46,804 nt of DNA from Geodermatophilaceae bacterium (GTDB lineage Bacteria; Actinomycetota; Actinomycetes; Mycobacteriales; Geodermatophilaceae): NCBI GenBank assembly GCA_013812145.1, contig JACCTY010000184.1:1-46804 (forward strand). The letters are read 5' to 3'. Each line of letters begins with the position of its first letter. Positions within the stretch are counted from its first letter, which is position 1. Positions 24,932-32,803 of this stretch are shown one piece after another. The position numbers were made by a program, and so were the translations under genes. The notes beneath the pieces are model-generated. The model did not search any database. It was not told the origin of the DNA and saw nothing but the letters and a program-made list of their open reading frames with translations.

Positions 24932-25678
24932 GTGACGAGGGCGGTGGGGCGGCAGACCGGGCACGGTGGCCGCGGCCCGCTCGGCTGGTGGCTGCGGTTG
25001 AGCGCCATCGTCGTCCGGCCCGTCGTACGCCTGATGTTCCGGTTCCGATGGGCCGGTCAGCAGCACGTCCCCCGCACCGGCGGCGTGATCTTGATGGCCA
25101 ACCACGTGTCCAAGCTGGACCCGTTCTCGATAGCCCGATTCACCTGGGATGCCGGGCGGATTCCCCGTTTCCTGGTCAAGGAGGGCCTGTTCGGCGTCTT
25201 CTTCGTCGGCGCGGTGCTGCGTGGTGCCCGGCAGATCCCGGTACGGCGGGGAACGAACGAGGCCACCACCGCACTGCGCGCTGCCGAGCAGGCGCTGCGG
25301 GACGGTGAAGCCGTGGTGGTGTATCCGGAAGGGACGGTGACCCGCGACCCCGACTGGTGGCCGATGCAGGGCAAGACCGGGCTCGCCCGGCTGTGGCTGG
25401 CCACCGACGTACCGGTCATCCCCGTAGCGCAGTGGGGCCAGCAGCGGTCCTGGGACTACCACACGGGCAAGTTCCGGCTCTTTCCGCGGAAGAGGGTGGT
25501 GGTTGTGGCCGGGCCGCCGGTCGACCTGTCGTATTTTCGCGGCCGACCGGTGACACCGGAGGCGCTGCGGGAGATCACGGACACCGCCTTCTCGGCGGTA
25601 CGCGACCTGCTCGCCGTCGAGCGCGACGAGCCCGCGCCGGACGGCTTCTGGCTCGTCGGTGAGCGGACCCACCCATGA
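24932..25678 (+). CDS. plsC: 1-acylglycerol-3-phosphate O-acyltransferase family protein
   Basis: A 248-residue membrane-associated acyltransferase that would convert lysophosphatidate to phosphatidate. Motif I is NHVSKLDP (NHX4D), motif [12 protein letters not shown], motif [13 protein letters not shown] and motif [13 protein letters not shown] hydrophobic N-terminal stretch ([19 protein letters not shown]) probably anchors it. I chose GTG 24932 because homology begins just after it; the frame is open to 24809 without family resemblance. It overlaps gpsA by ATGA, so two successive steps of phospholipid synthesis (glycerol-3-phosphate supply and acylation) are coupled. An acyltransferase for another lysolipid or for a cell-wall glycolipid is an alternative. 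Confidence 0.9.
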   Translation: MTRAVGRQTGHGGRGPLGWWLRLSAIVVRPVVRLMFRFRWAGQQHVPRTGGVILMANHVSKLDPFSIARFTWDAGRIPRFLVKEGLFGVFFVGAVLRGARQIPVRRGTNEATTALRAAEQALRDGEAVVVYPEGTVTRDPDWWPMQGKTGLARLWLATDVPVIPVAQWGQQRSWDYHTGKFRLFPRKRVVVVAGPPVDLSYFRGRPVTPEALREITDTAFSAVRDLLAVERDEPAPDGFWLVGERTHP

Positions 25679-26670
25679 GGACGGCCGCGGTTCTCGGAAG
25701 TGGCTCGTGGGGTACGGCGTTCGCCCGTGTGATGATGCACGCCGGCTGTTCGGTCACCCTGTGGGCGCGCCGTCCCGAACTTGCCGACCTCATCAACGAG
25801 ACCCATGAGAATCCCGACTACCTGCCGGGGATCGCGCTGCCGCCGGCGCTGACGGCCACCTCCGACCCGGACCGGGCCTTACACGATGCCGATGTCGTCG
25901 TCCTCGCTGTGCCGTCGCAGACGGCGCGGCAGAACCTGACCCGCTGGGTGCCGCTGCTGCAGGAGCATGCCACGCTGGTCAGTCTCATGAAGGGCATCGA
26001 GCTCGGGACCGCCAAGCGGATGAGTGAAGTGATCAGCGAGGTTGCCGGCGTGCCCCTGTCGAACGTCGCCGTCATCACCGGGCCGAACCTGGCGCGTGAG
26101 ATCGCCGAGGAACAGCCGGCCGCAACCGTCGTCGCATGTTCTGACCACGACCGTGCGGTGGACCTGCAGGAGTCCTGCCAGACCGCCTACCTGCGGCCTT
26201 ACACGAACACCGACGTCGTCGGTTGCGAGCTCGGCGGCACGGTGAAGAACATCATCGCGCTGGCGTGTGGCATGGCCGAGGGGATGGGGTTCGGCGACAA
26301 CACCCGCGCCTCGATCATGACCCGCGGGCTCGCCGAGACCGCGCGACTGGGCCTGGCGCTCGGCGCCGAGGAGTCGACCTTCGCCGGGCTGGCCGGCCTC
26401 GGCGATCTCGTCGCCACCTGCTCCTCGCCGCTGTCGCGGAACCGGACGTTCGGCGAGCGGCTGGGGCGCGGGGAAACGCTGGAGCAGGTGCTGCAAGCGG
26501 CCACGCAGATCGCCGAGGGGGTGGCGTCCTGCCGTTCGGTGCTCGATCTGGCGCACGCCCATGGCGTGGACATGCCCATCACCGAGGCCGTTGTCGCGAT
26601 CTGCCACAACGGCGAACGTGCTCCGGACGTGCTGCGGAGAGTCATGCGACGGGAGCCGAAGCCGGAATGA
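25675..26670 (+). CDS. gpsA: NAD(P)-dependent glycerol-3-phosphate dehydrogenase
   Basis: Reduces dihydroxyacetone phosphate to sn-glycerol-3-phosphate for phospholipid synthesis. The 331 residues match the family. The Rossmann motif is [14 protein letters not shown] at the N-terminus, the catalytic lysines lie in LMKGIE and in [16 protein letters not shown], and [15 protein letters not shown] and [12 protein letters not shown] are the signature C-terminal blocks. The ATG overlaps the plsC stop. The next gene overlaps gpsA in turn, so plsC, gpsA, the PLP enzyme and ddl form one continuously overlapped operon. The order gpsA then ddl is conserved in mycobacteria. Confidence 0.97.
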   Translation: MRTAAVLGSGSWGTAFARVMMHAGCSVTLWARRPELADLINETHENPDYLPGIALPPALTATSDPDRALHDADVVVLAVPSQTARQNLTRWVPLLQEHATLVSLMKGIELGTAKRMSEVISEVAGVPLSNVAVITGPNLAREIAEEQPAATVVACSDHDRAVDLQESCQTAYLRPYTNTDVVGCELGGTVKNIIALACGMAEGMGFGDNTRASIMTRGLAETARLGLALGAEESTFAGLAGLGDLVATCSSPLSRNRTFGERLGRGETLEQVLQAATQIAEGVASCRSVLDLAHAHGVDMPITEAVVAICHNGERAPDVLRRVMRREPKPE

Positions 26671-27794
26671 CGCACGCCTCCGATGGCGACGGGACGCGGG
26701 TCGTGCGCGCGGGCCAGCCCGAGCCCGTCGCCGGCCAGCCGTTCCTGCCGGGGCCGGTGTTCGCCGCCCCTTTTCACCTCGGCCCGGGTGAGCGGTACTA
26801 CGCCCGCTACGAGAACCCGACCCTCGTCGCTTTCGAGGAAGCACTGTCCACATTGGAGGGTGGGCCGTCGGTCGTGTTCCCGTCGGGGATGGCGGCGATC
26901 TCGGCCGTACTGCTGACGACGCTTCGCCCCGGTGACCGGGTGGTCGTACCGTCCGACGGCTACTTCGGGACAAGGGTGTTCGCCCACGAGGAGCTGGCCA
27001 GGTTCGACATCAGGGTCGAGGAAGTGTCCACAGTGGACCTCGACGAGGTCGCTGGCGTCGGCGGCCTGGAGGGAGTGGCGCTGCTGCTGATCGAGTCGCC
27101 CAGCAATCCCCGCCTCGACGTGTGCAACATCGAGGCGGTGACGGAAGCCGCCCACGACAGCGGGTGTCTGGTCGCTGTCGACAACACGACCGCGACACCG
27201 TTGGGTCTGCGACCTCTGGACCTCGGTGCGGACTTCAGCCTGGCCGCGGACACAAAGGCGCTGTCGGGGCACAGCGATCTGCTGCTCGGCCACGTCGCGA
27301 GCCGCGGCCCGGACCGCGCGACTCGGCTGCGGGACTGGCGAACCCGGTCCGGCACCGTGCCCGGACCGTTCGAGGTGTGGCTGGCGCATCGCTCCCTGGG
27401 CACGCTTGAGCTACGGCTGGACCGGCAGTCCGCCAACGCTCGCGCGCTCGCCAACGCGCTGGTGAGTCACCCCGCCGTGACGGGGCTGCGGTATCCGGGG
27501 CTGCCCAGCGACCCCTCGCACGACCAGTTCACCAGGGAGATGCGTCGGCCTGTCGGCCTGCTGTCCTTCGAGCTTGCCGACGCGGCGACGGTGCAGAGCT
27601 TCCTGTCCGCCAGCAGGCTTGCCGTGGCTGCGACCAGTTTCGGCGGCCTGCACACCACCGTCGACCGGCGCGCGCAGTGGGGCGGTGATCGGGTTCCGGA
27701 GGGGTTCGTCCGGATCTCCTGTGGATGCGAGGACACCGCCGACCTCGTCGCCGACTTTGTCGCGGCCGCCGACTCGCTAGGATCGCTGCAGTGA
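26667..27794 (+). CDS. Cys/Met-metabolism PLP-dependent enzyme (cystathionine gamma-lyase type)
   Basis: A 375-residue fold-type I PLP enzyme of the Cys/Met metabolism family. [19 protein letters not shown] matches the conserved YxR substrate/cofactor loop (YARYENPT), [11 protein letters not shown] the glycine-rich PLP phosphate site, [12 protein letters not shown] the aspartate that binds the pyridine ring, and [12 protein letters not shown] the catalytic lysine. Family members perform gamma- or beta-elimination or gamma-replacement on cystathionine, homoserine esters or methionine. Lyase is preferred because this short actinobacterial form is usually annotated so, but synthase activity cannot be excluded. 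The ATG overlaps gpsA (ATGA) and the stop overlaps ddl (GTGA). There is no obvious metabolic link to its neighbours. Confidence 0.88.
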   Translation: MTHASDGDGTRVVRAGQPEPVAGQPFLPGPVFAAPFHLGPGERYYARYENPTLVAFEEALSTLEGGPSVVFPSGMAAISAVLLTTLRPGDRVVVPSDGYFGTRVFAHEELARFDIRVEEVSTVDLDEVAGVGGLEGVALLLIESPSNPRLDVCNIEAVTEAAHDSGCLVAVDNTTATPLGLRPLDLGADFSLAADTKALSGHSDLLLGHVASRGPDRATRLRDWRTRSGTVPGPFEVWLAHRSLGTLELRLDRQSANARALANALVSHPAVTGLRYPGLPSDPSHDQFTREMRRPVGLLSFELADAATVQSFLSASRLAVAATSFGGLHTTVDRRAQWGGDRVPEGFVRISCGCEDTADLVADFVAAADSLGSLQ

Positions 27795-28870
27795 CGAGGA
27801 TACGCGTCGCGGTGGTGTTCGGTGGGCGCAGCGCCGAGCACGCGATCAGCTGCGTCTCGGCCGGCAACGTGATGCGGGCCCTGGATAGGGACCGGTACGA
27901 CGTCGTACCCGTCGGCATCACCGCGGAGGGGTCATGGGTGCTCGCCGCCGACGACCCCGCCGCCCTGCAGATCCACGACGGCGAGCTGCCGGAGGTCAGC
28001 AAGGGCGCCGCGGTCGTGTTGTCCGGTGACCCGGCCGCACGCGGGCTGATCCTGCTCGACGCCGTCGCCGGGCCGGCTGCGTTGGACTCGGTGGACGTGG
28101 TCTTCCCGGTGCTGCACGGCAGCTACGGGGAGGACGGGACCATCCAGGGACTGCTGGAGATGACCGGACTGCCCTACGTCGGGGCGGGGGTGTTCGCCAG
28201 CGCCGCCGGGATGGACAAGGAGTTCACCAAGAAACTGCTCGCCGCCGCCGGCTTGCCGGTCGGGCAGTACGCCGTACTGCGGCCCCACGCAATCCTGAGC
28301 GAGGTCGACCGGGACCGGCTCGGGCTCCCCGTCTTTGTCAAACCGGCCCGGGCCGGCTCCAGCATCGGCATCACCAAGGTCACCGACTGGTCAGGCCTCG
28401 ACGCGGCCGTGACGACGGCCCGTGCGGTGGACACCAAGGTCATCGTGGAGGCGGCGGTGTCCGGCCGCGAGATCGAGTGCGGCGTACTCGAGGGCGTCGG
28501 CGGTGGGCCGCCCGAGGCCAGCGTCCCGGGCGAGATCCGGATCGTCGGCGATCACGAGTGGTACGACTTCGAGGCCAAGTATCTTGATGACGCCTGCGAG
28601 TTCGACGTCCCAGCAGTCTTGCCCGGCGAGGTGACCGAGCAGCTGCGGGGGATGGCCTGTCAGGCGTTCACCGCGCTGTCGTGCGAAGGGCTCGCGCGCG
28701 TGGACTTCTTCCTCACCGACGTGGGCCCCGTCGTCAATGAGATCAACACGATGCCCGGATTCACCGAGATCTCGATGTTCCCGCGGATGTGGGAGGCCAG
28801 CGGCCTGTCCTACCCCGCGCTGATGGACCGGCTCATCGCGTCGGCGTTGGCGAGGCACTCGGCTGGCTGA
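27791..28870 (+). CDS. ddl: D-alanine--D-alanine ligase
   Basis: An ATP-grasp ligase making the D-Ala-D-Ala dipeptide for peptidoglycan. The 359 residues are the usual length. The N-terminal [20 protein letters not shown] is the diagnostic first block, [17 protein letters not shown] the second, [15 protein letters not shown] the ATP-grasp lysine and loop, and [20 protein letters not shown] and [14 protein letters not shown] the Mg/ATP and D-Ala sites. The GTG overlaps the preceding stop; the frame is open further up but homology begins here. It ends the plsC-gpsA operon, overlapping by 38 bp the 3' end of the convergent DUF3515 gene, so the two transcripts are antisense at their ends. Confidence 0.97.
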   Translation: MTRIRVAVVFGGRSAEHAISCVSAGNVMRALDRDRYDVVPVGITAEGSWVLAADDPAALQIHDGELPEVSKGAAVVLSGDPAARGLILLDAVAGPAALDSVDVVFPVLHGSYGEDGTIQGLLEMTGLPYVGAGVFASAAGMDKEFTKKLLAAAGLPVGQYAVLRPHAILSEVDRDRLGLPVFVKPARAGSSIGITKVTDWSGLDAAVTTARAVDTKVIVEAAVSGREIECGVLEGVGGGPPEASVPGEIRIVGDHEWYDFEAKYLDDACEFDVPAVLPGEVTEQLRGMACQAFTALSCEGLARVDFFLTDVGPVVNEINTMPGFTEISMFPRMWEASGLSYPALMDRLIASALARHSAG

Positions 28871-29363
28871 TCATCGGCAGCCGGTCGGTGATGACGACGC
28901 TCAGCAGCGCCACCGGTCCGCTGGCCTGCCCGCTCGGTACCCGTACGTCGACGTACACCTCGCGGTCCACCGCCGTCCACACCGTGTCGTCCTCGCCGGG
29001 CTCGGTGAACCAGGCGACGCCGTTGATCTCGAACACCGAGGAATCTGCGGCCAGACCGGGCGGGCGAGGTACGCCGCAGCGCAGCACGATAGGCGGGTCT
29101 CCCCACGCGGCGGCGTACGGCGAGGCGGAGCGGACCGGCCTCGCCTGGGAGTCGGCCAGGGTGAGAGGCAGCCCGCCCATCAGGGTGGGACACAGCCGGT
29201 CGGCGTCGGGGGTGACCTCCGGCGTCTCCACCTCCAGGATGGGAAGCTCGGCGCGCGGCGACACGGGATCAGGCTCCGATTCGCGGCCGCGGTTGAACAG
29301 CAGGACGAGAACGACGAACAGGGGGAGTGCGACCGCCGTCGCGAGCAGGGCCGGGCGGATCAG
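28833..29363 (-). CDS. DUF3515-type membrane-anchored protein with an apparent CTG start
   Basis: Residues from about 35 on ([59 protein letters not shown]) match the DUF3515 family, common in actinobacteria and of unknown function. The first ATG/GTG/TTG codon in frame is GTG 29264, inside the conserved part of the chain, and gives 143 residues without a membrane anchor. Upstream, the frame stays open and encodes [19 protein letters not shown], a strong signal-anchor, preceded by CTG at 29363 that overlaps the stop of the upstream RAM-domain gene (CTGA). I therefore extend the gene to the CTG (176 residues). Alternatives are a GTG start without the anchor, or a sequencing frameshift. It faces ddl. 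Confidence 0.7.
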   Translation of the reverse strand: MIRPALLATAVALPLFVVLVLLFNRGRESEPDPVSPRAELPILEVETPEVTPDADRLCPTLMGGLPLTLADSQARPVRSASPYAAAWGDPPIVLRCGVPRPPGLAADSSVFEINGVAWFTEPGEDDTVWTAVDREVYVDVRVPSGQASGPVALLSVVITDRLPMISQPSASPTPTR

Positions 29364-29608
29364 AGGTGGACGACCGGACAGGTCAGGGTCCGGGTGATGC
29401 CGTCCACGCCCTGCACCTTGGCCACGACCAGCTTGCCCAGCTCGTCCACGTTGCGCGCCTCGGCGCGGACGATCACGTCGTACGGGCCGGTGACGTCCTC
29501 GGCGGCCGTGACGCCCTTGATCTCGGCGACCGATGTTGCCACCGACGCGGCCTTGCCGACTTCGGTCTGGATGAGGATGTAAGCCTGGACCACAGCCATC
29601 CCTTTCAT
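29360..29608 (-). CDS. Lrp/AsnC-type ligand-binding (RAM) domain protein
   Basis: An 82-residue stand-alone AsnC C-terminal (RAM) domain without a DNA-binding helix-turn-helix. The betaalphabeta-betaalphabeta pattern is clear in VVQAYILIQTEVGKAASVAT, VTAAEDVTGPYDVIVRAEAR and VQGVDGITRTLTCPVV. Such small proteins assemble into oligomers and bind amino acids; in mycobacteria and streptomycetes a similar gene sits at this locus, but its role is unsettled. Two in-frame ATGs compete (29608 and 29599). AAAGGG directly abuts the second and is too close to act as its ribosome site, so I keep the first. It shares an overlapping -10 with thiL. Confidence 0.88.
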   Translation of the reverse strand: MKGMAVVQAYILIQTEVGKAASVATSVAEIKGVTAAEDVTGPYDVIVRAEARNVDELGKLVVAKVQGVDGITRTLTCPVVHL

Positions 29609-29628
29609 CGCGGGCGGGAAGAGAAAGC

Positions 29629-29635
29629 TAACCTA
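29629..29635. promoter_or_regulatory. Overlapping divergent -10 elements between the RAM gene and thiL
   Basis: TAACCT on the plus strand (29629-29634) and TAGGTT on the minus strand (29635-29630) occupy almost the same bases. The plus element is 24 nt before the proposed thiL start, leaving an 18-nt leader with AGGAGG. The minus element is 21 nt before the RAM-gene ATG. Divergent transcription from one symmetric -10 is inferred. Confidence 0.4.
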
Positions 29636-29658
29636 CCGGACAGTTCAGGAGGTCGGTC

Positions 29659-30609
29659 ATCACAGTCGGCGACATCGGGGAGTTCGCACTCATCGAGCAG
29701 GTGACGGAGCGGCTGCGCGGCGGACCGTCGTGCCTGCTCGGTCCGGGCGACGATGCCGCGGTGGTCCGGACGCCGGACGGGCGCGTCGTCGCCTCCACCG
29801 ACCTGCTCGTCGAGGGCAGTCACTTCCGCCGCGACTGGTCCTCCGCAGCGGATGTCGGCGTCAAGGCCGCCGCCCAGAATCTGGTCGACATCGCCGCCAT
29901 GGGAGCCGTGCCGACAGCCCTGCTGGTCGGGCTGGCCTGCCCGGCGGACCTGCCCGCGGCGTGGGCGCGGGAGTTCACGGCCGCCTTCGACACCGAGTGC
30001 GCGCTGGTTGGCGCGGTCCTGGTCGGCGGGGACGTGAGCCGCAGCCCGACGCTGACGATTGCGGTGACCGCGCTCGGCGATCTGGAGGGGCGGTCGCCGG
30101 TGACCCGAGCGGGGGCCGAGCCCGGGGACGTCGTCGCCCTGACCGGCCGCCTGGGCTGGTCAGCGGCCGGTCTCGCCGTCCTCAGCCGCGGGTTCCGCTC
30201 CCCGGCGCAGGTCGTCGCCGCCTACCGTCGCCCGGCCCCCCCGTACGCCGAGGGCCCGATCGCCGCGACCTGTGGCGCGACATCGATGTGCGACGTCAGC
30301 GACGGGTTGGTCCAGGACCTCGGGCATGTCGCCAGGGCCAGCGCCGTACAGATCTGCATCGACACCCCGCGGCTGGAGGTCGCCCCCCGGCTTCAGGACG
30401 TCGGCCGCGCGCTGAACGTCGACCCGATGCGGTTCCTGCTCACCGGAGGCGAGGACCACCCGCTGGTGGCGACGTTCCCGTCGGCGAAGTCGGTGCCACG
30501 CGGCTGGACGGTGATCGGCCGGGTCCGCGAGGGCGAGGGCGTGCTGGTCGACGGGGCGGCGTACCCACTGCCGGGCTGGGACTCCTTCAGCGGCGGCGCC
30601 CGCGGCTGA
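29659..30609 (+). CDS. thiL: Thiamine-monophosphate kinase with an apparent ATC start
   Basis: Phosphorylates thiamine monophosphate to the active diphosphate. GPGDDAAVV, STDLLVEGSHF, NLVDIAAMGAVP and CDVSDGLVQDLGH are the AIR-synthase-fold metal and ATP blocks. The N-terminal family signature V-G-(D)-x-GEFxLI is present as VGDIGEFALIEQ, but the first ATG/GTG/TTG in frame (GTG 29701) lies after it. Upstream, AGGAGG at 29647-29652 is exactly 6 nt before ATC 29659, which yields ITVGDIGEFALI, equivalent to the usual MTTVGDLGEF start. No conventional start exists between the in-frame TAA at 29629 and 29701. I annotate ATC (316 residues); GTG 29701 (302 residues, truncated) is the fallback. Confidence 0.9.
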   Translation: MTVGDIGEFALIEQVTERLRGGPSCLLGPGDDAAVVRTPDGRVVASTDLLVEGSHFRRDWSSAADVGVKAAAQNLVDIAAMGAVPTALLVGLACPADLPAAWAREFTAAFDTECALVGAVLVGGDVSRSPTLTIAVTALGDLEGRSPVTRAGAEPGDVVALTGRLGWSAAGLAVLSRGFRSPAQVVAAYRRPAPPYAEGPIAATCGATSMCDVSDGLVQDLGHVARASAVQICIDTPRLEVAPRLQDVGRALNVDPMRFLLTGGEDHPLVATFPSAKSVPRGWTVIGRVREGEGVLVDGAAYPLPGWDSFSGGARG

Positions 30610-30888
30610 TGCGGTTCCGAGCCCTGCCCTTCGACGACCCGGTTGTGACGGACCTCATCGAGCGGGTGCAGCAGGAGTACGTCCTCCGGTACGGCGGACC
30701 GGACGCGACGCCGGTCGACCCGGCCGAGTTCACCCCGCCGGCCGCGGATCGAGCTGTTCACCGGGCTGGCCCAACCAGAGGCGATCAGCCTGTACGTCAC
30801 CTCCGGCTACCGGCCGGTGCCCGGGTACGGCCCCTACCGAGAGGAGCCCGACGCACGGTACTTCGGAAAGCAGGTGAAGCTGGCATGA
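30609..30888 (+). pseudogene. GNAT acetyltransferase remnant with its core deleted
   Basis: The ATG overlaps the thiL stop (TGATG). The first part, DPVVTDLIERVQQEYVLRYG and DPAEFTPP, is the N-terminus of a common actinobacterial GNAT protein. After about 30741 homology continues in another frame with RIELFTGLAQPEAISLYVTS, then GYRPVPGYGPYREEPDARYF and a stop at 30886-30888, which is the C-terminus of the same type of protein. The acetyl-CoA-binding core between them, roughly 80 residues, is missing and the junction is out of frame. It cannot make an active acetyltransferase. It is probably a deletion derivative still cotranscribed with thiL. Confidence 0.75.
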
Positions 30889-30922
30889 TCCGGCTCACGC
30901 TGGACAGCGCTAGGCGGATGCG

Positions 30923-31552
30923 ATGGGAATCGTCACGATCTCGGCGTCGTACGGCGCCTTGGGCAGCCAGATCGGACCCGAGGTCGCCGAGATACTGGGG
31001 CTGCCCTTCGTCGACCGGGCCATCCCGGCCTCGGTCGCGCACAAGCTCGGGGTGTCCCTCGACGACGCCGAGGCCAAGGACGAGACGGTGGCCAGCGGCC
31101 TGTGGCGGGTGATCTCCTCGATGGCGCTGCTGCCCGACCTGTCCGGCGCCGGGCCGCTGGCGGCGACGCCGGCTCCGGACGAGCGGGCGTTCCGGGAGAA
31201 GACCGAGCAGGTGTTGCACGAGGTGGCGGCCAGCACCGGCGGTGTGATCCTGGGCCGAGCCGGTGCCGTCGTGCTGGCCGACATACCGGACGCCCTGCAC
31301 GTGCGCCTCGACGGACCGGCCGATGCCCGGCTGGCCCGCGCGCAGGAGTACGCCGAGCCGGACGAGCGGATCGACATGAGCATCCTGCGGGAGAACGACG
31401 CCGCCCGGATCGCCTACTGGCGGCACTTCTACCGCCGCGACGCCCATGACTGCCGGCAGTACCACCTGGTGGTCGACTCGACAGCACTGCCGCGGAACAC
31501 CGTCGTCGACCTGATTGTCACCGCCGCCCGCTCACGCGGCGTTGGCCAGTGA
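30923..31552 (+). CDS. Cytidylate kinase-like family protein
   Basis: A 209-residue protein matching the cytidylate-kinase-like family (P-loop NTPase fold). VTISASYGALGSQIGPEVAE occupies the position of the P-loop, in a form without the classic GKS/T ending, and LGLPFVDRAIPASVAHKLGV is the following conserved segment. GGVILGRAGAVVLADIPDAL and VRLDGPADARLARAQEY resemble the NMP-binding and lid regions. The family is widespread, often next to GNAT or kinase genes, but its substrate is not established; true CMP kinase is a different gene. The ATG at 30923 is used; another at 30918 is in a different frame. It lies between two GNAT remnants and may be part of a small acquired segment. Confidence 0.85.
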   Translation: MGIVTISASYGALGSQIGPEVAEILGLPFVDRAIPASVAHKLGVSLDDAEAKDETVASGLWRVISSMALLPDLSGAGPLAATPAPDERAFREKTEQVLHEVAASTGGVILGRAGAVVLADIPDALHVRLDGPADARLARAQEYAEPDERIDMSILRENDAARIAYWRHFYRRDAHDCRQYHLVVDSTALPRNTVVDLIVTAARSRGVGQ

Positions 31553-31684
31553 GGTGGCCGCGCAGGCGCCAAAGGCGCACCATCGTCTCGTTGGCGGTCG
31601 GCCACGGTAGTCGGTCAACGAGGCCTGCTCATCGCCAGGACGACGGCAGACCCTCCGGCGCTGGCGGCCCGGCACACTGGGGCG

Positions 31685-31972
31685 ATGGCCAACCTGCGCG
31701 CTCAGACGCTCGACGATCTTTGCCTTCTGACGGGTGGCGAGAGCCCGTTCGACCAGTTTGGTCCGCGAGCCCCTCGAGCGTCACCGGCTGCGGCGCAGTT
31801 TGACGCGCGGGTGGGCTGACCGTCCTGGCCGACAACGGACAGGTCGCGGGGGGAGTCAGCTGGCATTGGCAGCAGTGGGGACCCCAACGACGTCGACAAC
31901 ACCGCCGAACAGCGGGCACTTGAGGGCTCGGTCTCGAATCGGCATGGCGACGCCACCCGACGCCGAACTTAG
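31685..31972 (+). pseudogene. Second GNAT acetyltransferase remnant, frameshifted and core-deleted
   Basis: Three fragments of one GNAT protein type occur in order but in different frames: LLTGGESPFDQFGPRAPRAS (from ATG 31685), LTVLADNGQVAGGVSWHWQQ then WGPN (from about 31816), and DVDNTAEQRALE (from 31889). In intact relatives about 45 residues holding the acetyl-CoA loop separate WGPN from DVDN; they are absent here. The frames run to a TAG at 31970-31972 without recognisable C-terminus. This explains most of the otherwise gene-free 31553-31990. Nothing recognisable was seen in 31553-31684. Confidence 0.7.
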
Positions 31973-31976
31973 GCGC

Positions 31977-31982
31977 TATGAT
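31977..31982 (+). promoter_or_regulatory. -10 element of the mazEF-type operon
   Basis: TATGAT, a near-consensus -10, lies 8 nt before the antitoxin ATG, so the mRNA would be leaderless or have one or two extra bases. There is no ribosome site. Confidence 0.5.
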
Positions 31983-31990
31983 CCAGCGAT

Positions 31991-32227
31991 ATGGTTACCC
32001 AGACCAGCACCATCCGAGTGACCCGTGCCACACGGGACCTGCTTGCCCAGCAGGCCCGTGAACGCGGAGTATCGCTGGCAGCACTTCTTGGCGAGATCGC
32101 CGACGAGCGGCGACGCGAAGCTCTCTGGCGTTCGGAGCGCGAGGCCAGCCGCATCGACGCGCAGAATCCCGACGCTCGGGACGAGATGCGGGAGTGGGAC
32201 GTCACCGTCGAAGATGGCCTCGACTGA
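31991..32227 (+). CDS. mazE: MazE-type ribbon-helix-helix antitoxin
   Basis: A 78-residue protein. The N-terminal half, about residues 5-50 (STIRVTRATRDLLAQQARER, then VSLAALLGEIADERRREAL), is a ribbon-helix-helix DNA-binding domain. The C-terminal half is acidic (DARDEMREWDVTVEDGLD), as expected of a tail that wraps a MazF toxin. It overlaps the toxin gene by 14 bp in another frame. It should neutralise the toxin and repress the operon's own promoter together with it. Antitoxin and toxin stand directly after a GNAT remnant and before a long inverted repeat, in a region with no counterpart in the mycobacterial gene order. Confidence 0.85.
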   Translation: MVTQTSTIRVTRATRDLLAQQARERGVSLAALLGEIADERRREALWRSEREASRIDAQNPDARDEMREWDVTVEDGLD

Positions 32228-32615
32228 CGCGCCGCGTCGCCGAGAGGTCTGGCTCGTCGCGCTGGGCGCAGGACGCCACGGCGAGCCGGGCAAGACCCGT
32301 CCTGCTGTCGTCGTCTCCGCAGACGAACTGAGCACCGGCGCGCCGGGGGAGCTGATCGTCCTCGTCCCGCTCTCAAGCTCTTTGGCCCCCTCGGGGCTCC
32401 GTGTCGAAATGGCGCCGATCGCGGGTATAGACCGTCCGAGCCGCGCTGTGTGCAGGGCCGTCAGAGCCGTCGTCTCGTCGCGGTTCGTGCGCCGGATCGG
32501 AAGCGTCGACCCCACAGCCATGGACCAGATAGAGACGGCACTCGCACTGATCCTGGGCCTGGACCGTGCGGCGATTCCCGGACAGGGCGCGCCGCAACGG
32601 GGAACGGGCGTCTAG
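32214..32615 (+). CDS. mazF: MazF-family endoribonuclease toxin
   Basis: A 133-residue PemK/MazF-like toxin, expected to cut specific sequences in mRNA, tRNA or rRNA. REVWLVALGAGRHGEPGKTR followed by PAVVVSADEL is the family opening with the catalytic arginine region, LIVLVPLSSS the central strands, and AVCRAVRAVVSSRFVRRIGS the conserved basic segment. The C-terminus (MDQIETALALILGL) is the usual terminal helix. ATG 32214 lies within the antitoxin gene; the frame is open from 32025 but upstream translation is antitoxin shadow. At 133 residues it is slightly longer than typical (about 110-120), with a non-conserved tail. Both genes look intact, so the module may be active. Confidence 0.88.
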   Translation: MASTDAPRRREVWLVALGAGRHGEPGKTRPAVVVSADELSTGAPGELIVLVPLSSSLAPSGLRVEMAPIAGIDRPSRAVCRAVRAVVSSRFVRRIGSVDPTAMDQIETALALILGLDRAAIPGQGAPQRGTGV

Positions 32616-32685
32616 CGGCACGGACGGACGAGCACCATACAGCGTTCGTCAGCTGGCGGCGCGCTGCGAGGTCGCCGCTGCCGTC

Positions 32686-32740
32686 CATGATCGTCAGGCA
32701 GATCTGGCTGCCAGAGAGCCGCTTTGTCCTGACGATCATG
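32686..32740. repeat. Long-armed inverted repeat between mazF and rpmB
   Basis: CATGATCGTCAGG (32686-32698) and CCTGACGATCATG (32728-32740) are perfect 13-bp inverted arms around a 29-nt loop, which itself contains TCTGG/CCAGA. It lies midway between convergent mazF and rpmB. It may be a bidirectional terminator, or the fused ends of a degraded small mobile element. No target-site duplication was recognised. The rest of 32616-32803 shows no gene. Confidence 0.55.
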
Positions 32741-32803
32741 ACTCGGCAGTCGTAGCAGCTACGCCGCGGCGCTGGCGCTCCAGAACGCGACCAGCAGGGC
32801 TGC

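Noticed and set aside
30885-31112. Forward frame beginning with the ATG at the end of the first GNAT remnant
   Set aside because: Overlaps the cytidylate-kinase-like gene in another frame and has low-complexity Arg/Ser content.
32450-32755. Open frame through the inverted repeat after mazF
   Set aside because: Both strands read similar short peptides because the DNA is palindromic; no start signal or homology.
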